This document shows, piece after piece, positions 32,959 to 41,891 of a stretch of DNA of 64,000 nucleotides. Under the pieces are notes generated by a model. That model made no database searches, was not told the DNA's origin, and worked only from the letters and a program-made list of their open reading frames with translations. Both the position numbers and the translations under genes were made by a program. The stretch is from Sinorhizobium fredii USDA 257 (GTDB taxonomy: Bacteria > Pseudomonadota > Alphaproteobacteria > Rhizobiales > Rhizobiaceae): positions 496,001 to 560,000 of the forward strand of contig NC_018000.1 in assembly GCF_000265205.3 (NCBI RefSeq). The letters run 5' to 3'. Within the stretch, counting starts at the first letter, position 1. Every line of letters begins with the position of its first letter.

Positions 32959-34458
32959 TCACAGAAACAGGCCGGCGAGGAGGCGATAGAAGAGCGCCGA
33001 GAGCAGTGCGGAGGCGGGAAGCGTGATCACCCAGGCGGCGACGATCGTCAGAAAGTAGGAGCGGCGCACCAGCCGGCGGCGGCGCACTTCGGCAAAATTC
33101 GTTTCGATCGCCTCTTCCATGAAGTCGCTTTTCCCGGACTTCCGCCGGACATGTTGCAGCCGGCGTCGGGAATGGCGCGTGTACCATTCGCGGAAGAAGC
33201 CGACGCCGAAGACGGCGCCGACCGCCGTATGGGTGGAACTGATCGGCAAGCCCAGAGCCGATGCCAGGAGGACGGTGACCGCCGTCGCCAGTGCGACGCA
33301 GAAGGCGCGCATCGGATTGAGGCGGGTGATCTCCTCGCCGACGACGCGGATCAGGATCGGGCCGTAGAGGAGCAAGCCCAGCGCAATGCCGAAAGCGCCA
33401 ATAAGCAGCACCCAGAAGGGTGCCAACGAGCGCGCCGTCGACATCGTGCCGTTCACCGCCGAGACGATTGCCGACAGGGGCCCGATGGCATTCGATACGT
33501 CATTGGCTCCGTGGGCGAAGGAAAGCAGCGCGGCGGAGAAGATGAGCGGCAGGCGGAACAGCTTGCGAAGCGACTGGTTGCGGTTCTCGAGCCCCTCGGA
33601 CTGGCGATGAATCCACGGCTTGCACAGCCCGTAACAGGCAATGCCGGCGAAGGCGCCGATAAGGAGACCCGTCCGGAGCGAAATCACCTGCAGATGGGCA
33701 AGCCCGAAGGTCGCCACATAGGCGGTGAAAGCCCCTGCCGTGACGCCGAGCACGATCGGCATCCAAAGCCGTGCCGCCTCGATCTTGTCGTCGCGGTAGA
33801 TGATGAATTCCTTGAGGAATGCAAGGAAGAGGGCGGCGATGGTGCCACCGAGCAGGGGAGAGACCGACCAGCTCGCGGTGATCCCGGCGATCGTCCACCA
33901 TTTGACGCTGGCAAAGCCCTCCGCCGCCAGGCCGGCGCCGATGATGCCGCCGACGATGGAGTGGGTGGTCGAGACCGGGGCGCGGGCGTAGGTGGCGATG
34001 TTGATCCAGACTGCCGCAGACAGCAGCGCCGCCATCATCACCCAGACCAGGATCTCGGGGCTGAGTAACCGTGCTCCGTCGATGATGCCGGCCTCGATGG
34101 TGAGCGTCACCTTGCGCCCGGCGATCACGGCTCCGGCAATTTCGAAGACGGCGGCTATGCCGAGCGCCGTCGCCATCGTCATGGCCTTCGCGCCGACCGC
34201 GGCTCCGACATTGTTGGTTACGTCGTTGGCGCCGATGTTCATCGCCATATAGGCGGCGACAGCGGCCCCCGCCACGACAATGGCCGTGCCGGACGCGCCT
34301 GTGAAATAGCTCGCGGCGAATGCCATGCTGAGGATCAGGAAGAGCAGCCCGAAGCCGGGGGCGGCAAGCCCGCGCATCACAAACTGCGACGCCTCCTCGG
34401 CAAGGCTGACTTTGTCGAGATCCTTGTCGAGCGTCAGCTTTTCGAGGCGCGGCCTGGC
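32959..34458 (-). CDS. PiT-family inorganic phosphate transporter
   Basis: 499 residues from GTG 34458, selected because GGAGAAATATTT stands just before it; an ATG at 34515 would add 19 unconserved residues. About 11-12 membrane helices. The duplicated PiT signature is present twice: [20 protein letters not shown] near the N-terminus and [20 protein letters not shown] in the C-terminal half. [15 protein letters not shown] and [17 protein letters not shown] are the paired substrate-binding re-entrant segments. It imports phosphate (usually as a metal-phosphate complex) with protons. A central cytosolic loop lies between the two halves. No pap/phoU-like regulator adjoins it. Confidence 0.9.
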   Translation of the reverse strand, partial: ARPRLEKLTLDKDLDKVSLAEEASQFVMRGLAAPGFGLLFLILSMAFAASYFTGASGTAIVVAGAAVAAYMAMNIGANDVTNNVGAAVGAKAMTMATALGIAAVFEIAGAVIAGRKVTLTIEAGIIDGARLLSPEILVWVMMAALLSAAVWINIATYARAPVSTTHSIVGGIIGAGLAAEGFASVKWWTIAGITASWSVSPLLGGTIAALFLAFLKEFIIYRDDKIEAARLWMPIVLGVTAGAFTAYVATFGLAHLQVISLRTGLLIGAFAGIACYGLCKPWIHRQSEGLENRNQSLRKLFRLPLIFSAALLSFAHGANDVSNAIGPLSAIVSAVNGTMSTARSLAPFWVLLIGAFGIALGLLLYGPILIRVVGEEITRLNPMRAFCVALATAVTVLLASALGLPISSTHTAVGAVFGVGFFREWYTRHSRRRLQHVRRKSGKSDFMEEAIETNFAEVRRRRLVRRSYFLTIVAAWVITLPASALLSALFYRLLAGLFL

Positions 34459-34575
34459 CACAAATATTTCTCCATTGTCATATTCGCCAGTAGCTGTCCG
34501 CGACGGCGCATTCAAGCGGTTTTGAAAAGGTTTGTGGCGGAAAGGCGGACCAGGTGGGCATTGGCCGCCGGGCCG

Positions 34576-35043
34576 TCAGTCTTCGGATGCGGCGGGTTGT
34601 GGCGGCCGGGCGGCGGCCATTCGCTTTCCGAAGCCGAGTATAAGTTCCTTCAGCGAAGGTTCGGCGACGCGCCTGGCCGCCTCCTCGTAGTCGACCCACT
34701 CGAGCTTTCGCTCGCCCTTCTCGGGAAAATTCTTGCAAAGATTGTCGACTTCGAGGGCGTGGACCTGAACCTTGCAGGGAATCTTCAGCCCATGGTCCAT
34801 ACGCTTCTGGTAAACATAGGAGCCGATCGCGGCCTTCTGCACCGTCCCCTTGACGCCGGCCTCTTCATAGGCCTCGCGTTCGGCGACTTCATGCGCCCAT
34901 TTGCCCTGCATCGGCCAACCCTTGGGAATGACCCAACGGCCCGTGTCGCGACTGGTGAGCAGGAGAATTTCCGGAGACTTCGTCTTCTTGCGAATGCGGT
35001 AGCACAGCGCGGCATATTGCATGCGCGCAGGTCGACGTAGCAT
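34576..35043 (-). CDS. NUDIX hydrolase (diphosphoinositol-polyphosphatase-like)
   Basis: 155 residues from ATG 35043 (MLRRPARMQYAALCYR); the second Met at 35022 is the alternative. The NUDIX box is GWPMQGKWAHEVAEREAYEE followed by AGV. It has all of the Arg-Glu...Glu-Glu-x-Gly core, but Lys rather than Glu at box position 7, as in the eukaryotic DIPP-like branch. WVIPKGWP before the box also fits DIPP-like enzymes. Such enzymes hydrolyse nucleoside diphosphates linked to other groups, or diphosphoinositol compounds; rhizobial substrates are unknown. It lies just upstream of the pit gene but separated by about 120 bases. Confidence 0.88.
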   Translation of the reverse strand: MLRRPARMQYAALCYRIRKKTKSPEILLLTSRDTGRWVIPKGWPMQGKWAHEVAEREAYEEAGVKGTVQKAAIGSYVYQKRMDHGLKIPCKVQVHALEVDNLCKNFPEKGERKLEWVDYEEAARRVAEPSLKELILGFGKRMAAARPPQPAASED

Positions 35044-35336
35044 CAAATGCACATCAGAAGCTAGCCGGTGCAAGAGGTTCAAGGGAATCGATACTCCTCT
35101 ACGAATCACATTTCTCAAAATCAGCCATTCGAAATTATGGCGCGTCTGACTTGCGTGTAAATGACGTCCGCCGATCAATAACCGATAACAAGCGTTGTGG
35201 TTCCGTGAGCGGAACCTCGTTGCGAATACATGTAATGCTTCTCCGCGCCGCTTGCCAGAAAGCGACATCGTCGGTCGTATTCATTTCCAATGGAGTCTAG
35301 GAACGTTGGGGCGGGCGCTCCCGGGGGATCCTGAGC

Positions 35337-36158
35337 CTATGAGCCGGCGCGGTCGCGCTGCTTGAGGCGCAGCCGCGCGATGCGGGCCCATTCGCCGCTG
35401 CGCTCCGCCTCGCGCGCCGCGGCGGCGACGAAGTCGATATGGCTTTGTGCTGCCGCCTTGGCGGCATCGGGGTCGCGCGCCATGATGGCGGTGTAGATCG
35501 CCTCGTGCTGCGCAAGCAGCCGGTCGCGCGCGCCCGGTGCGCCGAAGACCGAGCTGCGATGAAAGAAGATGCCTTGGGTCAGGAGCCGATAGCAGGCCCT
35601 CAGCGTGTGCAGCAGAATGATGTTGTGGGCGCTTTCGCCGATCGCGTTGTGCAGTTCGACGTCCGCTTCGAGCTCGTCGTCGAAATTGCCGCTCGCGTGC
35701 GCCTCGCGCATGCGCTCGATGAGGCGGGTGAGAAGGTCGCGGTCGAAGTCCGTGGCGCGCGTCGCGGCGAGTTCCGCCGTCAGGCCCTCGAGCTCGCGCC
35801 GGTATTCGAGATAATCCTGTGTCGCCTTGTGATGACGGCCGATGAGCTCGATCAGCGGTTTCGAGAAGATCTGGCCGACCACGTCGGCGACGAAGGTGCC
35901 CCCACCGTGGCGGCTCTCGACCAGCCCGCGCGCTTCCAGTTCCTTCAGCGCCTCACGCAGGATCGGCCGCGATACGTCGAGCCTTTTCGACAGGTCCCGT
36001 TCGCCCGGCAGCCGGTCCCCGTCGCGCAGCACACCCTCCAGGATCAGAAGCTCGATCTGCTGGACGACCTCGTCCGCCGTGCGGCTGTGGCTGATACGCG
36101 CATAGAGGTCGCTCTGGTCTTCGGTCACGGCAAATTCTCCCACGGACGGAACGCGCAT
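35337..36158 (-). CDS. GntR/FadR-family regulator, probable glycolate-oxidase regulator
   Basis: 273 residues from ATG 36158, with AGGTGGGG three bases upstream. Residues about 20-95 form the GntR winged helix (ADEVVQQIELLILEGVLRDG, DRLPGERDLSKRLDVSRPIL, REALKELEARGLVESRHGGG). The rest is an FCD ligand-binding domain with the metal/ligand residues in EADVELHNAIGESAHN and LAQHEAIYTAIMARDPDAAK. This is the PdhR/LldR/GlcC type that senses organic acids. An inverted repeat at 36204-36230, just upstream, recurs with the same spacing before glcD at 38707-38733. That supports autoregulation and control of the glc genes, as with GlcC in E. coli, although the gene lies 2.6 kb away. Confidence 0.88.
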   Translation of the reverse strand: MRVPSVGEFAVTEDQSDLYARISHSRTADEVVQQIELLILEGVLRDGDRLPGERDLSKRLDVSRPILREALKELEARGLVESRHGGGTFVADVVGQIFSKPLIELIGRHHKATQDYLEYRRELEGLTAELAATRATDFDRDLLTRLIERMREAHASGNFDDELEADVELHNAIGESAHNIILLHTLRACYRLLTQGIFFHRSSVFGAPGARDRLLAQHEAIYTAIMARDPDAAKAAAQSHIDFVAAAAREAERSGEWARIARLRLKQRDRAGS

Positions 36159-36203
36159 GGCCCCACCTGTTCCCGTCACCGGCAGCAATCTAGCAGGACC
36201 TAT

Positions 36204-36230
36204 CAAGTGGTCAAATTGATTGCCCACTTG
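36204..36230. promoter_or_regulatory. Candidate GntR operator upstream of its own gene
   Basis: CAAGTGGT-N11-CCCACTTG, with 7 of 8 positions complementary. It lies 46 bases upstream of the GntR start codon and 88 bases before the divergent DUF3422 gene. The same half-site and spacing occur before glcD. Confidence 0.55.
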
Positions 36231-36317
36231 GCGAGCCGCCGCTGACAAAAGTCAAACTGCGTCAATGCGTCCTGTTCTTTTTGCTCCCCCGGTTGATAAG
36301 TAAACGGTTATGAACGC

Positions 36318-37613
36318 GTGAGGGGGATGAAACGCTTCATGGCGAAGGCAAGTTTTGGATTTCCAGCGGCGCCCCTGCGCGCCCAGGCGCTCGGCGAAAT
36401 TCATTCGCGGCCCTATGCGCTGGTGACGACGCCACGCGTCATCTTTCAACTCGCCTTCATCACCGAAGGCGGCTCCACCGTCGACCATGCCGTGCTCGCG
36501 GAACTGTCGCGCTCGCGCGGCATCGCCCCGCCCGGTCGCGATGCAAACCACCACGCCATGCCCTGGGGGCAGGGGACGTTGCGCTGGGAACGGCACACCG
36601 AGTTCTCCACCTATTTCTGGGACGCGCCAGCGCCGGAACGCTTCGGCGGCGAGGTGCCGATCCACCCCTTCGGCGACGGCTTCTCTCCGCCGGGTCTGCT
36701 GATTGCCGGAATTCGCCTCGAAATCCGTCCCGATACGCCTGAAACCCGCGAAGCGATCAAGGCCTTCGATCCGACGAGCCTCTGTTACAGCGAGACCAAG
36801 AACGGCCAGGCCGTGCTGCTGACCGACTTCCGGCAGAACGGCGATGGTCTCACCCAAATCCTCATCATCGACCGGGGCATGACGGAGGCGGGCACGGGTG
36901 CCCTGGTCCAGCGCCTGCTCGACATCGAGACCTATCGCACGCTGGCCATGCTCGGCCTGCCGCTGGCGCAATCGCTGTCGCCGGCAATCCGCCGGACCGA
37001 GGATGGCCTGACCGCCGTCACCCAGCGCATGAAGGAGAATGTCCGCGAGGAAGCGGACGAGATGCTGGCGGAAATCACCCGGCTTGCCGCCGACCTCGAA
37101 GCCGGCGCTGCGCTCAGCCTCTATCGCTTCGGAGCGAGCCGCGCCTATTACGGCATCGTCCAGGAACGCATCCGCACGCTCTCCGAAATGCCGGTACCCG
37201 GTTACGAGACGATCGGCACCTTTCTCGAACGCAGACTGGCGCCGGCGATGCGAACCTGCCAGTCGGTCGAGGAGCGGCAGGCCAATCTTTCACGCAAGCT
37301 CGCCCGTGCAACGGCGCTGCTGAGAAGCTGGATCGACGTCGAACTCGAACGGCAGAACAGTGCCCTGCTCAACTCGATGGACCGGCGGGCGAAACTGCAG
37401 TTGCGCCTGCAGCAGACGGTCGAGGGCCTCTCCGTTGCCGCGATCTCCTACTATGTCATTGGGCTGTTCGGCTATCTCGCCAAGGCGGTGAGCCACGAGA
37501 TTCCAGTCGATCCTGGCGTGCTGACCGGCCTTGCGGTGCCTTTTGTGGTCACCGGTGTCTGGCTCATCGTCCGCCGTATTCGCCGCCATCACGAGGAAAG
37601 CGCGCAGAAATAG
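36318..37613 (+). CDS. DUF3422 membrane-anchored protein
   Basis: 431 residues from GTG 36318 (ATG at 36327 and 36339 are alternatives; the AGGGGG stretch overlaps the first). A cytosolic domain opens with LGEIHSRPYALVTTPRVIFQ, the DUF3422 hallmark, and HHAMPWGQGTLRWERHTEFS follows. A long helical, coiled-coil-like part spans about 210-370 (RMKENVREEADEMLAEITRL, ADLEAGAALSLYRFGASRAY). Two hydrophobic helices close the protein (VAAISYYVIGLFGYLAKAV; LTGLAVPFVVTGVWLIVRRI), so it is anchored at the C-terminus. The function is unknown. It is divergent from the GntR gene and convergent with the LysR gene. Confidence 0.88.
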   Translation: MRGMKRFMAKASFGFPAAPLRAQALGEIHSRPYALVTTPRVIFQLAFITEGGSTVDHAVLAELSRSRGIAPPGRDANHHAMPWGQGTLRWERHTEFSTYFWDAPAPERFGGEVPIHPFGDGFSPPGLLIAGIRLEIRPDTPETREAIKAFDPTSLCYSETKNGQAVLLTDFRQNGDGLTQILIIDRGMTEAGTGALVQRLLDIETYRTLAMLGLPLAQSLSPAIRRTEDGLTAVTQRMKENVREEADEMLAEITRLAADLEAGAALSLYRFGASRAYYGIVQERIRTLSEMPVPGYETIGTFLERRLAPAMRTCQSVEERQANLSRKLARATALLRSWIDVELERQNSALLNSMDRRAKLQLRLQQTVEGLSVAAISYYVIGLFGYLAKAVSHEIPVDPGVLTGLAVPFVVTGVWLIVRRIRRHHEESAQK

Positions 37614-37625
37614 CGGCTCGCCGGA

Positions 37626-38522
37626 CTACTGCTCCCAATAGGGAACGGGGCCATAGAGGGCCGCAAGATAGTCGACGAAGAGCCGCACCTTGGCGGGCAG
37701 AAACTGCCGGCTCGGATAGATGGCCGAGAGCGTCAGTCCGTGTGATCCTTCCCATTCCGGCAGCACCTGGACCAGGCGCCCGTCGCGCAGTTCCGTGCTG
37801 ATGTCCCAGGTCGAGCGGAGCGCGATGCCCGCTCCGGCGATCACCGCGGCGCGGATGATCTCCGACGAATTGGTGACGAGCGGCCCCTCCGGGCGGTAGG
37901 CGAGCGAACCGCCCGGACCTTCCAGTTTCCAATTCTCGTTGTTGTGGGCCGGCAGGCAGATATGCTGCGCCAGGTCGCCGATTTCCTTGGGCGCGCCGTG
38001 CCGGGCGAGATAGTCCGGTGCCGCGCAGAGCAGGCGACGGACCGGCGCGAGCTTGCGGGCGACGAGGCTCGAATCGGTGAGCTCGCCAATCCGAATGGCA
38101 ATGTCGTACCCCTCGGCGACAATATCGCTGAACGCGTCGCTGAGCACGATATGGAGCTTCAGGTCGGGATGGTCCTTCATGAAATCGGTCAGATGCGGCG
38201 CGATGTGCATGCGACCGAAGGAGGTGGGCGCCGTGATGCGCAGGGTGCCCTGAGCCTGCGACGAACGCCCGGACGCATAGGCCTCCGCTTCCTCTATGCC
38301 GGTGAGGACGCCAAGGACACGGTCGTAGAAGCCCTGTCCGGCTTCCGTCAGGGAGACCTGCCGTGTCGTGCGCTGCAGAAGACGCGTGCCGAGCCTCTCC
38401 TCGAGCCGCTTGACGCGCTTGGAGATCACCGCCGCGGAAAGGTCGAGCGCGCGTGCCGCCGCCGACATGCTGCCGGTCGCAACGACTCGCGCAAAGACTT
38501 CGAGATCGCCAAGGTTCGTCAT
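37626..38522 (-). CDS. LysR-family regulator, divergent from glcD
   Basis: 298 residues from ATG 38522. The winged helix (LGDLEVFARVVATGSMSAAA, RALDLSAAVISKRVKRLEER) and the effector domain (QGTLRITAPTSFGRMHIAPH, AAVIAGAGIALRSTWDIST) are typical of the CrgA/DmlR-like branch of LysR proteins, whose members often regulate a divergent or nearby metabolic gene or efflux gene. It is transcribed away from glcDE-F across a 235-base gap that also contains the candidate GntR operator. It could thus act at glcD along with the GntR protein, or only on itself; ligand unknown. Confidence 0.9.
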   Translation of the reverse strand: MTNLGDLEVFARVVATGSMSAAARALDLSAAVISKRVKRLEERLGTRLLQRTTRQVSLTEAGQGFYDRVLGVLTGIEEAEAYASGRSSQAQGTLRITAPTSFGRMHIAPHLTDFMKDHPDLKLHIVLSDAFSDIVAEGYDIAIRIGELTDSSLVARKLAPVRRLLCAAPDYLARHGAPKEIGDLAQHICLPAHNNENWKLEGPGGSLAYRPEGPLVTNSSEIIRAAVIAGAGIALRSTWDISTELRDGRLVQVLPEWEGSHGLTLSAIYPSRQFLPAKVRLFVDYLAALYGPVPYWEQ

Positions 38523-38706
38523 CAATCGTGACCATTGTTTCCGGAAAGGAAAGGATGAATAGCAGTTGGCCAATGCCTCTACCAGCGTATCCTGCTTTCA
38601 CAAAGCGGACGAAATGCTCTAGATTCAAATCATAAACGTGATCGATTCTGAGAGGTTGCGGCGAAGGATACGGGCGGAAGCGACTTGCACTGTTCCTTGC
38701 GTCGCT

Positions 38707-38733
38707 CCAGTGGTAAACAAAAAAGACCACTGG
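38707..38733. promoter_or_regulatory. Candidate GntR operator at the glcD promoter
   Basis: CCAGTGGT-N11-ACCACTGG: perfect 8-bp arms separated by the A-rich AAACAAAAAAG. It lies 24 bases upstream of the glcD start, a position suited to repression. It matches the operator candidate at 36204-36230 in half-site and spacing. Confidence 0.6.
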
Positions 38734-38757
38734 TGACGCATTTGGTTGGAGGAGATC

Positions 38758-40197
38758 ATGACGGAGACGATCGGATTCCTGAAACCCAGGCAGGCCGTCC
38801 TCGACCGCCGCGGGGAGATCATCGCCGACCTCGCCGACCTCTTGCCGGAAGGCTGCCTGATCAGCGACGAGCGGGGGCTGAAGCCCTTCGAGACGGACGC
38901 TTTTCTCGCCTATCGCCGCCTGCCGCTCGCCGTCGTCCTGCCGGAGACGACCGAGCACGTCTCCGCCATCCTCAAATATTGCAGCCGCTACGGGATCCCG
39001 GTCGTGCCGCGCGGCGCCGGCACCTCGCTCTCCGGAGGCGCCATCCCGCAGGAGGACGCGATCGTCGTCGGCCTCTCGAAGATGTCGCGCATTCTCGATG
39101 TCGACCTCTTCAACCGCACGGCCACGGTTCAGGCGGGCGTCACCAATCTCAACATTTCCGAGGCGGTGAGTGCCGACGGCTTCTTCTATGCGCCCGATCC
39201 GAGCTCGCAGCTTGCCTGCACGATCGGCGGCAACATCGGCATGAATTCCGGCGGCGCCCATTGCCTGAAATACGGAGTCACGACCAACAACCTGCTGGGC
39301 GCCAAGATGGTGCTCTTCGACGGCACGGTGATCGAGCTCGGCGGCAGGGCGCTCGATGCACCCGGCTACGATCTGCTTGGTCTCGTCTGCGGCTCGGAGG
39401 GCCAGCTCGGCATCGTCACGGAGGCGACGGTCCGGCTGATCGCCAAGCCGGAAGGCGCGCGCCCCGTCTTGTTCGGCTTCGCCTCGTCGGAGGCGGCCGG
39501 TTCCTGTGTGGCCGATATAATCGGGTCGGGCATCATCCCGGTGGCGATCGAATTCATGGACAGGCCGGCGATCGAGATCTGCGAGGCCTTTGCCCATGCC
39601 GGCTACCCGCTCGATGTCGAGGCCCTGCTGATCGTCGAGGTCGAGGGCTCCGAGGCGGAGATGGACGCGATGCTTCAGAGCATTATCGAGATCGCCCGGC
39701 GTCACAGCGTCATGACGATCAAGGAATCGCAATCGGCGCTCGAGGCGGCGCTGATCTGGAAGGGCCGGAAATCCGCCTTCGGCGCCACCGGCCGGGTCGC
39801 GGACTATATCTGCATGGACGGCACGGTTCCGCTGAGCCAACTTTCTCACGTATTGCGCAGGACCGGCGAGATCGTCGCGAGCTACGGGCTCCGCGTCGCC
39901 AATGTGTTCCATGCCGGCGACGGTAACATGCATCCGCTGATCCTCTATAACATCAACGATCCGGCGGATGCGGCGCGCGCCGAGGCGGCCGGCAATGACA
40001 TCCTGAAGCTCTGCGTCGAGGCGGGCGGCTGTCTGACGGGCGAGCACGGGGTCGGCATCGAGAAGCGGGACCTGATGCGGTATCAGTACAACAAGGCCGA
40101 TCTCGACCAGCAGATGGCGGTGCGTGCGGCCTTCGATCCGCAATGGCTTCTGAATCCGTCGAAAGTATTTCCGCTCGAAGGACGGCCTGCCGCATGA
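38758..40197 (+). CDS. glcD: Glycolate oxidase subunit GlcD (FAD-linked)
   Basis: 479 residues from ATG 38758, with GGAGGAG five bases upstream. It is the FAD-binding catalytic subunit that oxidises glycolate to glyoxylate, passing electrons through GlcE/GlcF to the quinone pool. The PCMH-type FAD-binding domain has VVPRGAGTSLSGGAIPQEDA, TIGGNIGMNSGGAHCLKYGV and GSEGQLGIVTEATVRLI. The C-terminal oxidase domain has HAGDGNMHPLILYN and a GGCLTGEHGVGIEKRDLM motif with the catalytic His. Full length. It is coupled to glcE by an ATGA overlap. D-lactate dehydrogenases share this fold, but the three-subunit context supports glycolate. Confidence 0.95.
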   Translation: MTETIGFLKPRQAVLDRRGEIIADLADLLPEGCLISDERGLKPFETDAFLAYRRLPLAVVLPETTEHVSAILKYCSRYGIPVVPRGAGTSLSGGAIPQEDAIVVGLSKMSRILDVDLFNRTATVQAGVTNLNISEAVSADGFFYAPDPSSQLACTIGGNIGMNSGGAHCLKYGVTTNNLLGAKMVLFDGTVIELGGRALDAPGYDLLGLVCGSEGQLGIVTEATVRLIAKPEGARPVLFGFASSEAAGSCVADIIGSGIIPVAIEFMDRPAIEICEAFAHAGYPLDVEALLIVEVEGSEAEMDAMLQSIIEIARRHSVMTIKESQSALEAALIWKGRKSAFGATGRVADYICMDGTVPLSQLSHVLRRTGEIVASYGLRVANVFHAGDGNMHPLILYNINDPADAARAEAAGNDILKLCVEAGGCLTGEHGVGIEKRDLMRYQYNKADLDQQMAVRAAFDPQWLLNPSKVFPLEGRPAA

Positions 40198-41405
40198 TCG
40201 TTCATTTCGAACCGGCAAGCGAGGAGGGGATCGCCTCCGTGGTGCGCTCGGCAGCGGCAGAGCGCGTCACGCTTGCCATTGTCGGCGGCGGGACGCGCTC
40301 GGGGCTCGGAAATCCCGTGCGGGCGGACCGGACGCTTTCGACGCGGCGTCTTTCCGGCATCGTCACCTACAATCCGGCGGAGATGACCATGAGCGCACTC
40401 GCCGGGACGCCGCTTGCGGAAGTCGAGGCGGCGCTCGCGGCCAATGGCCAGATGCTGTCATTCGAACCAATGGATCATCGCCCGATTTTCGGAACGACCG
40501 GCGACCCAACGATCGGCGGTGTCTTCGCGGCCAATATCTCCGGTCCCCGCCGCTATGTTGCCGGGGCCGCCCGCGACAACCTGCTCGGCGTGCGTTTCGT
40601 CAATGGCCGCGGCGAGCTGATCAAGGCCGGCGGCCGCGTCATGAAAAACGTCACCGGGCTCGATCTCGTCAAGCTGATGGCGGGCTCCTACGGGACGCTC
40701 GGCATCCTGACGGAAGTTACCTTCAAGGTGCTGCCAGTACCGCCGGCGGCCGGCACTGTCGTTGTCTCGGGTCTGAACGATGCGGAAGCAGCCGCCGTCA
40801 TGGCCGAGGCGATGGCTCAGCCAGTGGAGGTGTCGGGCGCGGCGCATCTGCCCGAAAGCGTGCGCGGCCGCTTCATCGATGGCGTGTTGCCCGAGGGAGC
40901 GGCGACCGTGCTGAGGCTCGAAGGCTTGGCGGCGTCGGTAGAGATGCGCTCCGAAAAGCTCGTCGCGGCGCTGTCGCGTTTCGGTCCCGGCTCGCAGCTC
41001 GATGCCAGCCAGACGAAGGCCCTCTGGACCGAGATCCGCGACGTGAAGCCTTATGCGGACGGTACCGCAAGGCCTCTGTGGCGTGTCTCGGTCGCCCCGT
41101 CCGCCGGGCACCAGCTCGTTGCCACACTGCGTCTTCAGACGGGTGTGGATGCATTCTACGATTGGCAGGGCGGTCTTGTCTGGCTGCGCATGGAAGCCGA
41201 GCCCGAAGCCGAACTCGTTCGCCGCTACGTCCGAGCCTTGGGCGGTGGACATGCGATGCTTGTCCGCGCCGAAGGCGGAGCGCGGGCCGGGATACCGGCC
41301 TTCGAACCGCAGGCTGCAGCGGTGGCGCAACTGAGCGAACGCGTTCGTGCCTCGCTCGATCCGGCGCGGATTTTCAATCCGGGGCGGCTGGCGGCCGTCG
41401 CCTGA
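40194..41405 (+). CDS. glcE: Glycolate oxidase subunit GlcE (FAD-binding)
   Basis: 403 residues from ATG 40194, overlapping the glcD stop by ATGA. A second, smaller FAD-binding subunit of the same fold: VTLAIVGGGTRSGLGNPVRA, FGTTGDPTIGGVFAANISGP (FAD-pyrophosphate region) and MKNVTGLDLVKLMAGSYGTL, followed by GILTEVTFKVLP. The C-terminal substrate domain of GlcD is replaced by a shorter segment that ends DPARIFNPGRLAAVA. It is needed for the complex but is not thought to bind glycolate. A small membrane protein gene follows before glcF. Confidence 0.95.
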   Translation: MIVHFEPASEEGIASVVRSAAAERVTLAIVGGGTRSGLGNPVRADRTLSTRRLSGIVTYNPAEMTMSALAGTPLAEVEAALAANGQMLSFEPMDHRPIFGTTGDPTIGGVFAANISGPRRYVAGAARDNLLGVRFVNGRGELIKAGGRVMKNVTGLDLVKLMAGSYGTLGILTEVTFKVLPVPPAAGTVVVSGLNDAEAAAVMAEAMAQPVEVSGAAHLPESVRGRFIDGVLPEGAATVLRLEGLAASVEMRSEKLVAALSRFGPGSQLDASQTKALWTEIRDVKPYADGTARPLWRVSVAPSAGHQLVATLRLQTGVDAFYDWQGGLVWLRMEAEPEAELVRRYVRALGGGHAMLVRAEGGARAGIPAFEPQAAAVAQLSERVRASLDPARIFNPGRLAAVA

Positions 41406-41449
41406 TCGCAGGCGGGTCGCAATTCGCGTCAAGGCGAAAGGAGAATTCG

Positions 41450-41830
41450 ATGAGTGATCCGGGTCCGCAGACGCCGCTTTCCCGTGACACCGATCGCTGG
41501 CTGGAGCCGGGCAAGGTCAATATCCAGATCATCTACCTGCTTTATCTGGTCGGTTTCGCCATTGGTATTACCCCGCTCGTCGGCATCGTGCTCGCCTATC
41601 TCAACCGCGACAAGGCTGAAGGCTGGGCGAGGACGCACTATATCTGGGCGATCCGCACCTTCTGGATCGCCTTGCTGTTCGCCGTCATCTCGGCGCTTCT
41701 GTCGGTGTTGCTCATCGGCGTGCTCGGTTTCGTCGCGACGGCGGTCTGGATCGTCGTGCGCTGTGTCATCGGTCTTCAGAAGGCGGCTCGCGAGGAGCCG
41801 ATCACCGATCCCGAAAGCTGGCTGGTCTAG
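41450..41830 (+). CDS. DUF4870-like membrane protein within the glc cluster
   Basis: 126 residues from ATG 41450 (AAAGGAG upstream). Three predicted membrane helices: QIIYLLYLVGFAIGITPLVG, AIRTFWIALLFAVISALLS and VLLIGVLGFVATAVWIVV. A charged segment (YLNRDKAEGWARTHY) lies between the first two, the DUF4870-type arrangement, and it ends VIGLQKAAREEP then ITDPESWLV. Proteins of this kind occur widely and singly, with no assigned function. Here it stands between glcE and glcF, 45 and 61 bases from each, so it is transcribed with them. It may anchor the complex or assist in assembly, which is inference from position only. Confidence 0.85.
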   Translation: MSDPGPQTPLSRDTDRWLEPGKVNIQIIYLLYLVGFAIGITPLVGIVLAYLNRDKAEGWARTHYIWAIRTFWIALLFAVISALLSVLLIGVLGFVATAVWIVVRCVIGLQKAAREEPITDPESWLV

Positions 41831-41891
41831 AGCATTGCGGCTCTGCCCCGGCAAGAAGCGCCGCCTTGAGAATTGAGAGTGGAGTATTCGG

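Noticed and set aside
32887..34068. A 393-codon plus-strand frame opposite pit and rsmE
   Set aside because: Entirely antisense to a well-supported transporter; highly charged Glu/Asp/Arg/Gln composition typical of reverse reading.
37564..40218. An 884-codon minus-strand frame covering the LysR gene, glcD and more
   Set aside because: It runs antisense to glcD and out of frame with the LysR gene; composition is that of a shadow frame despite its length.
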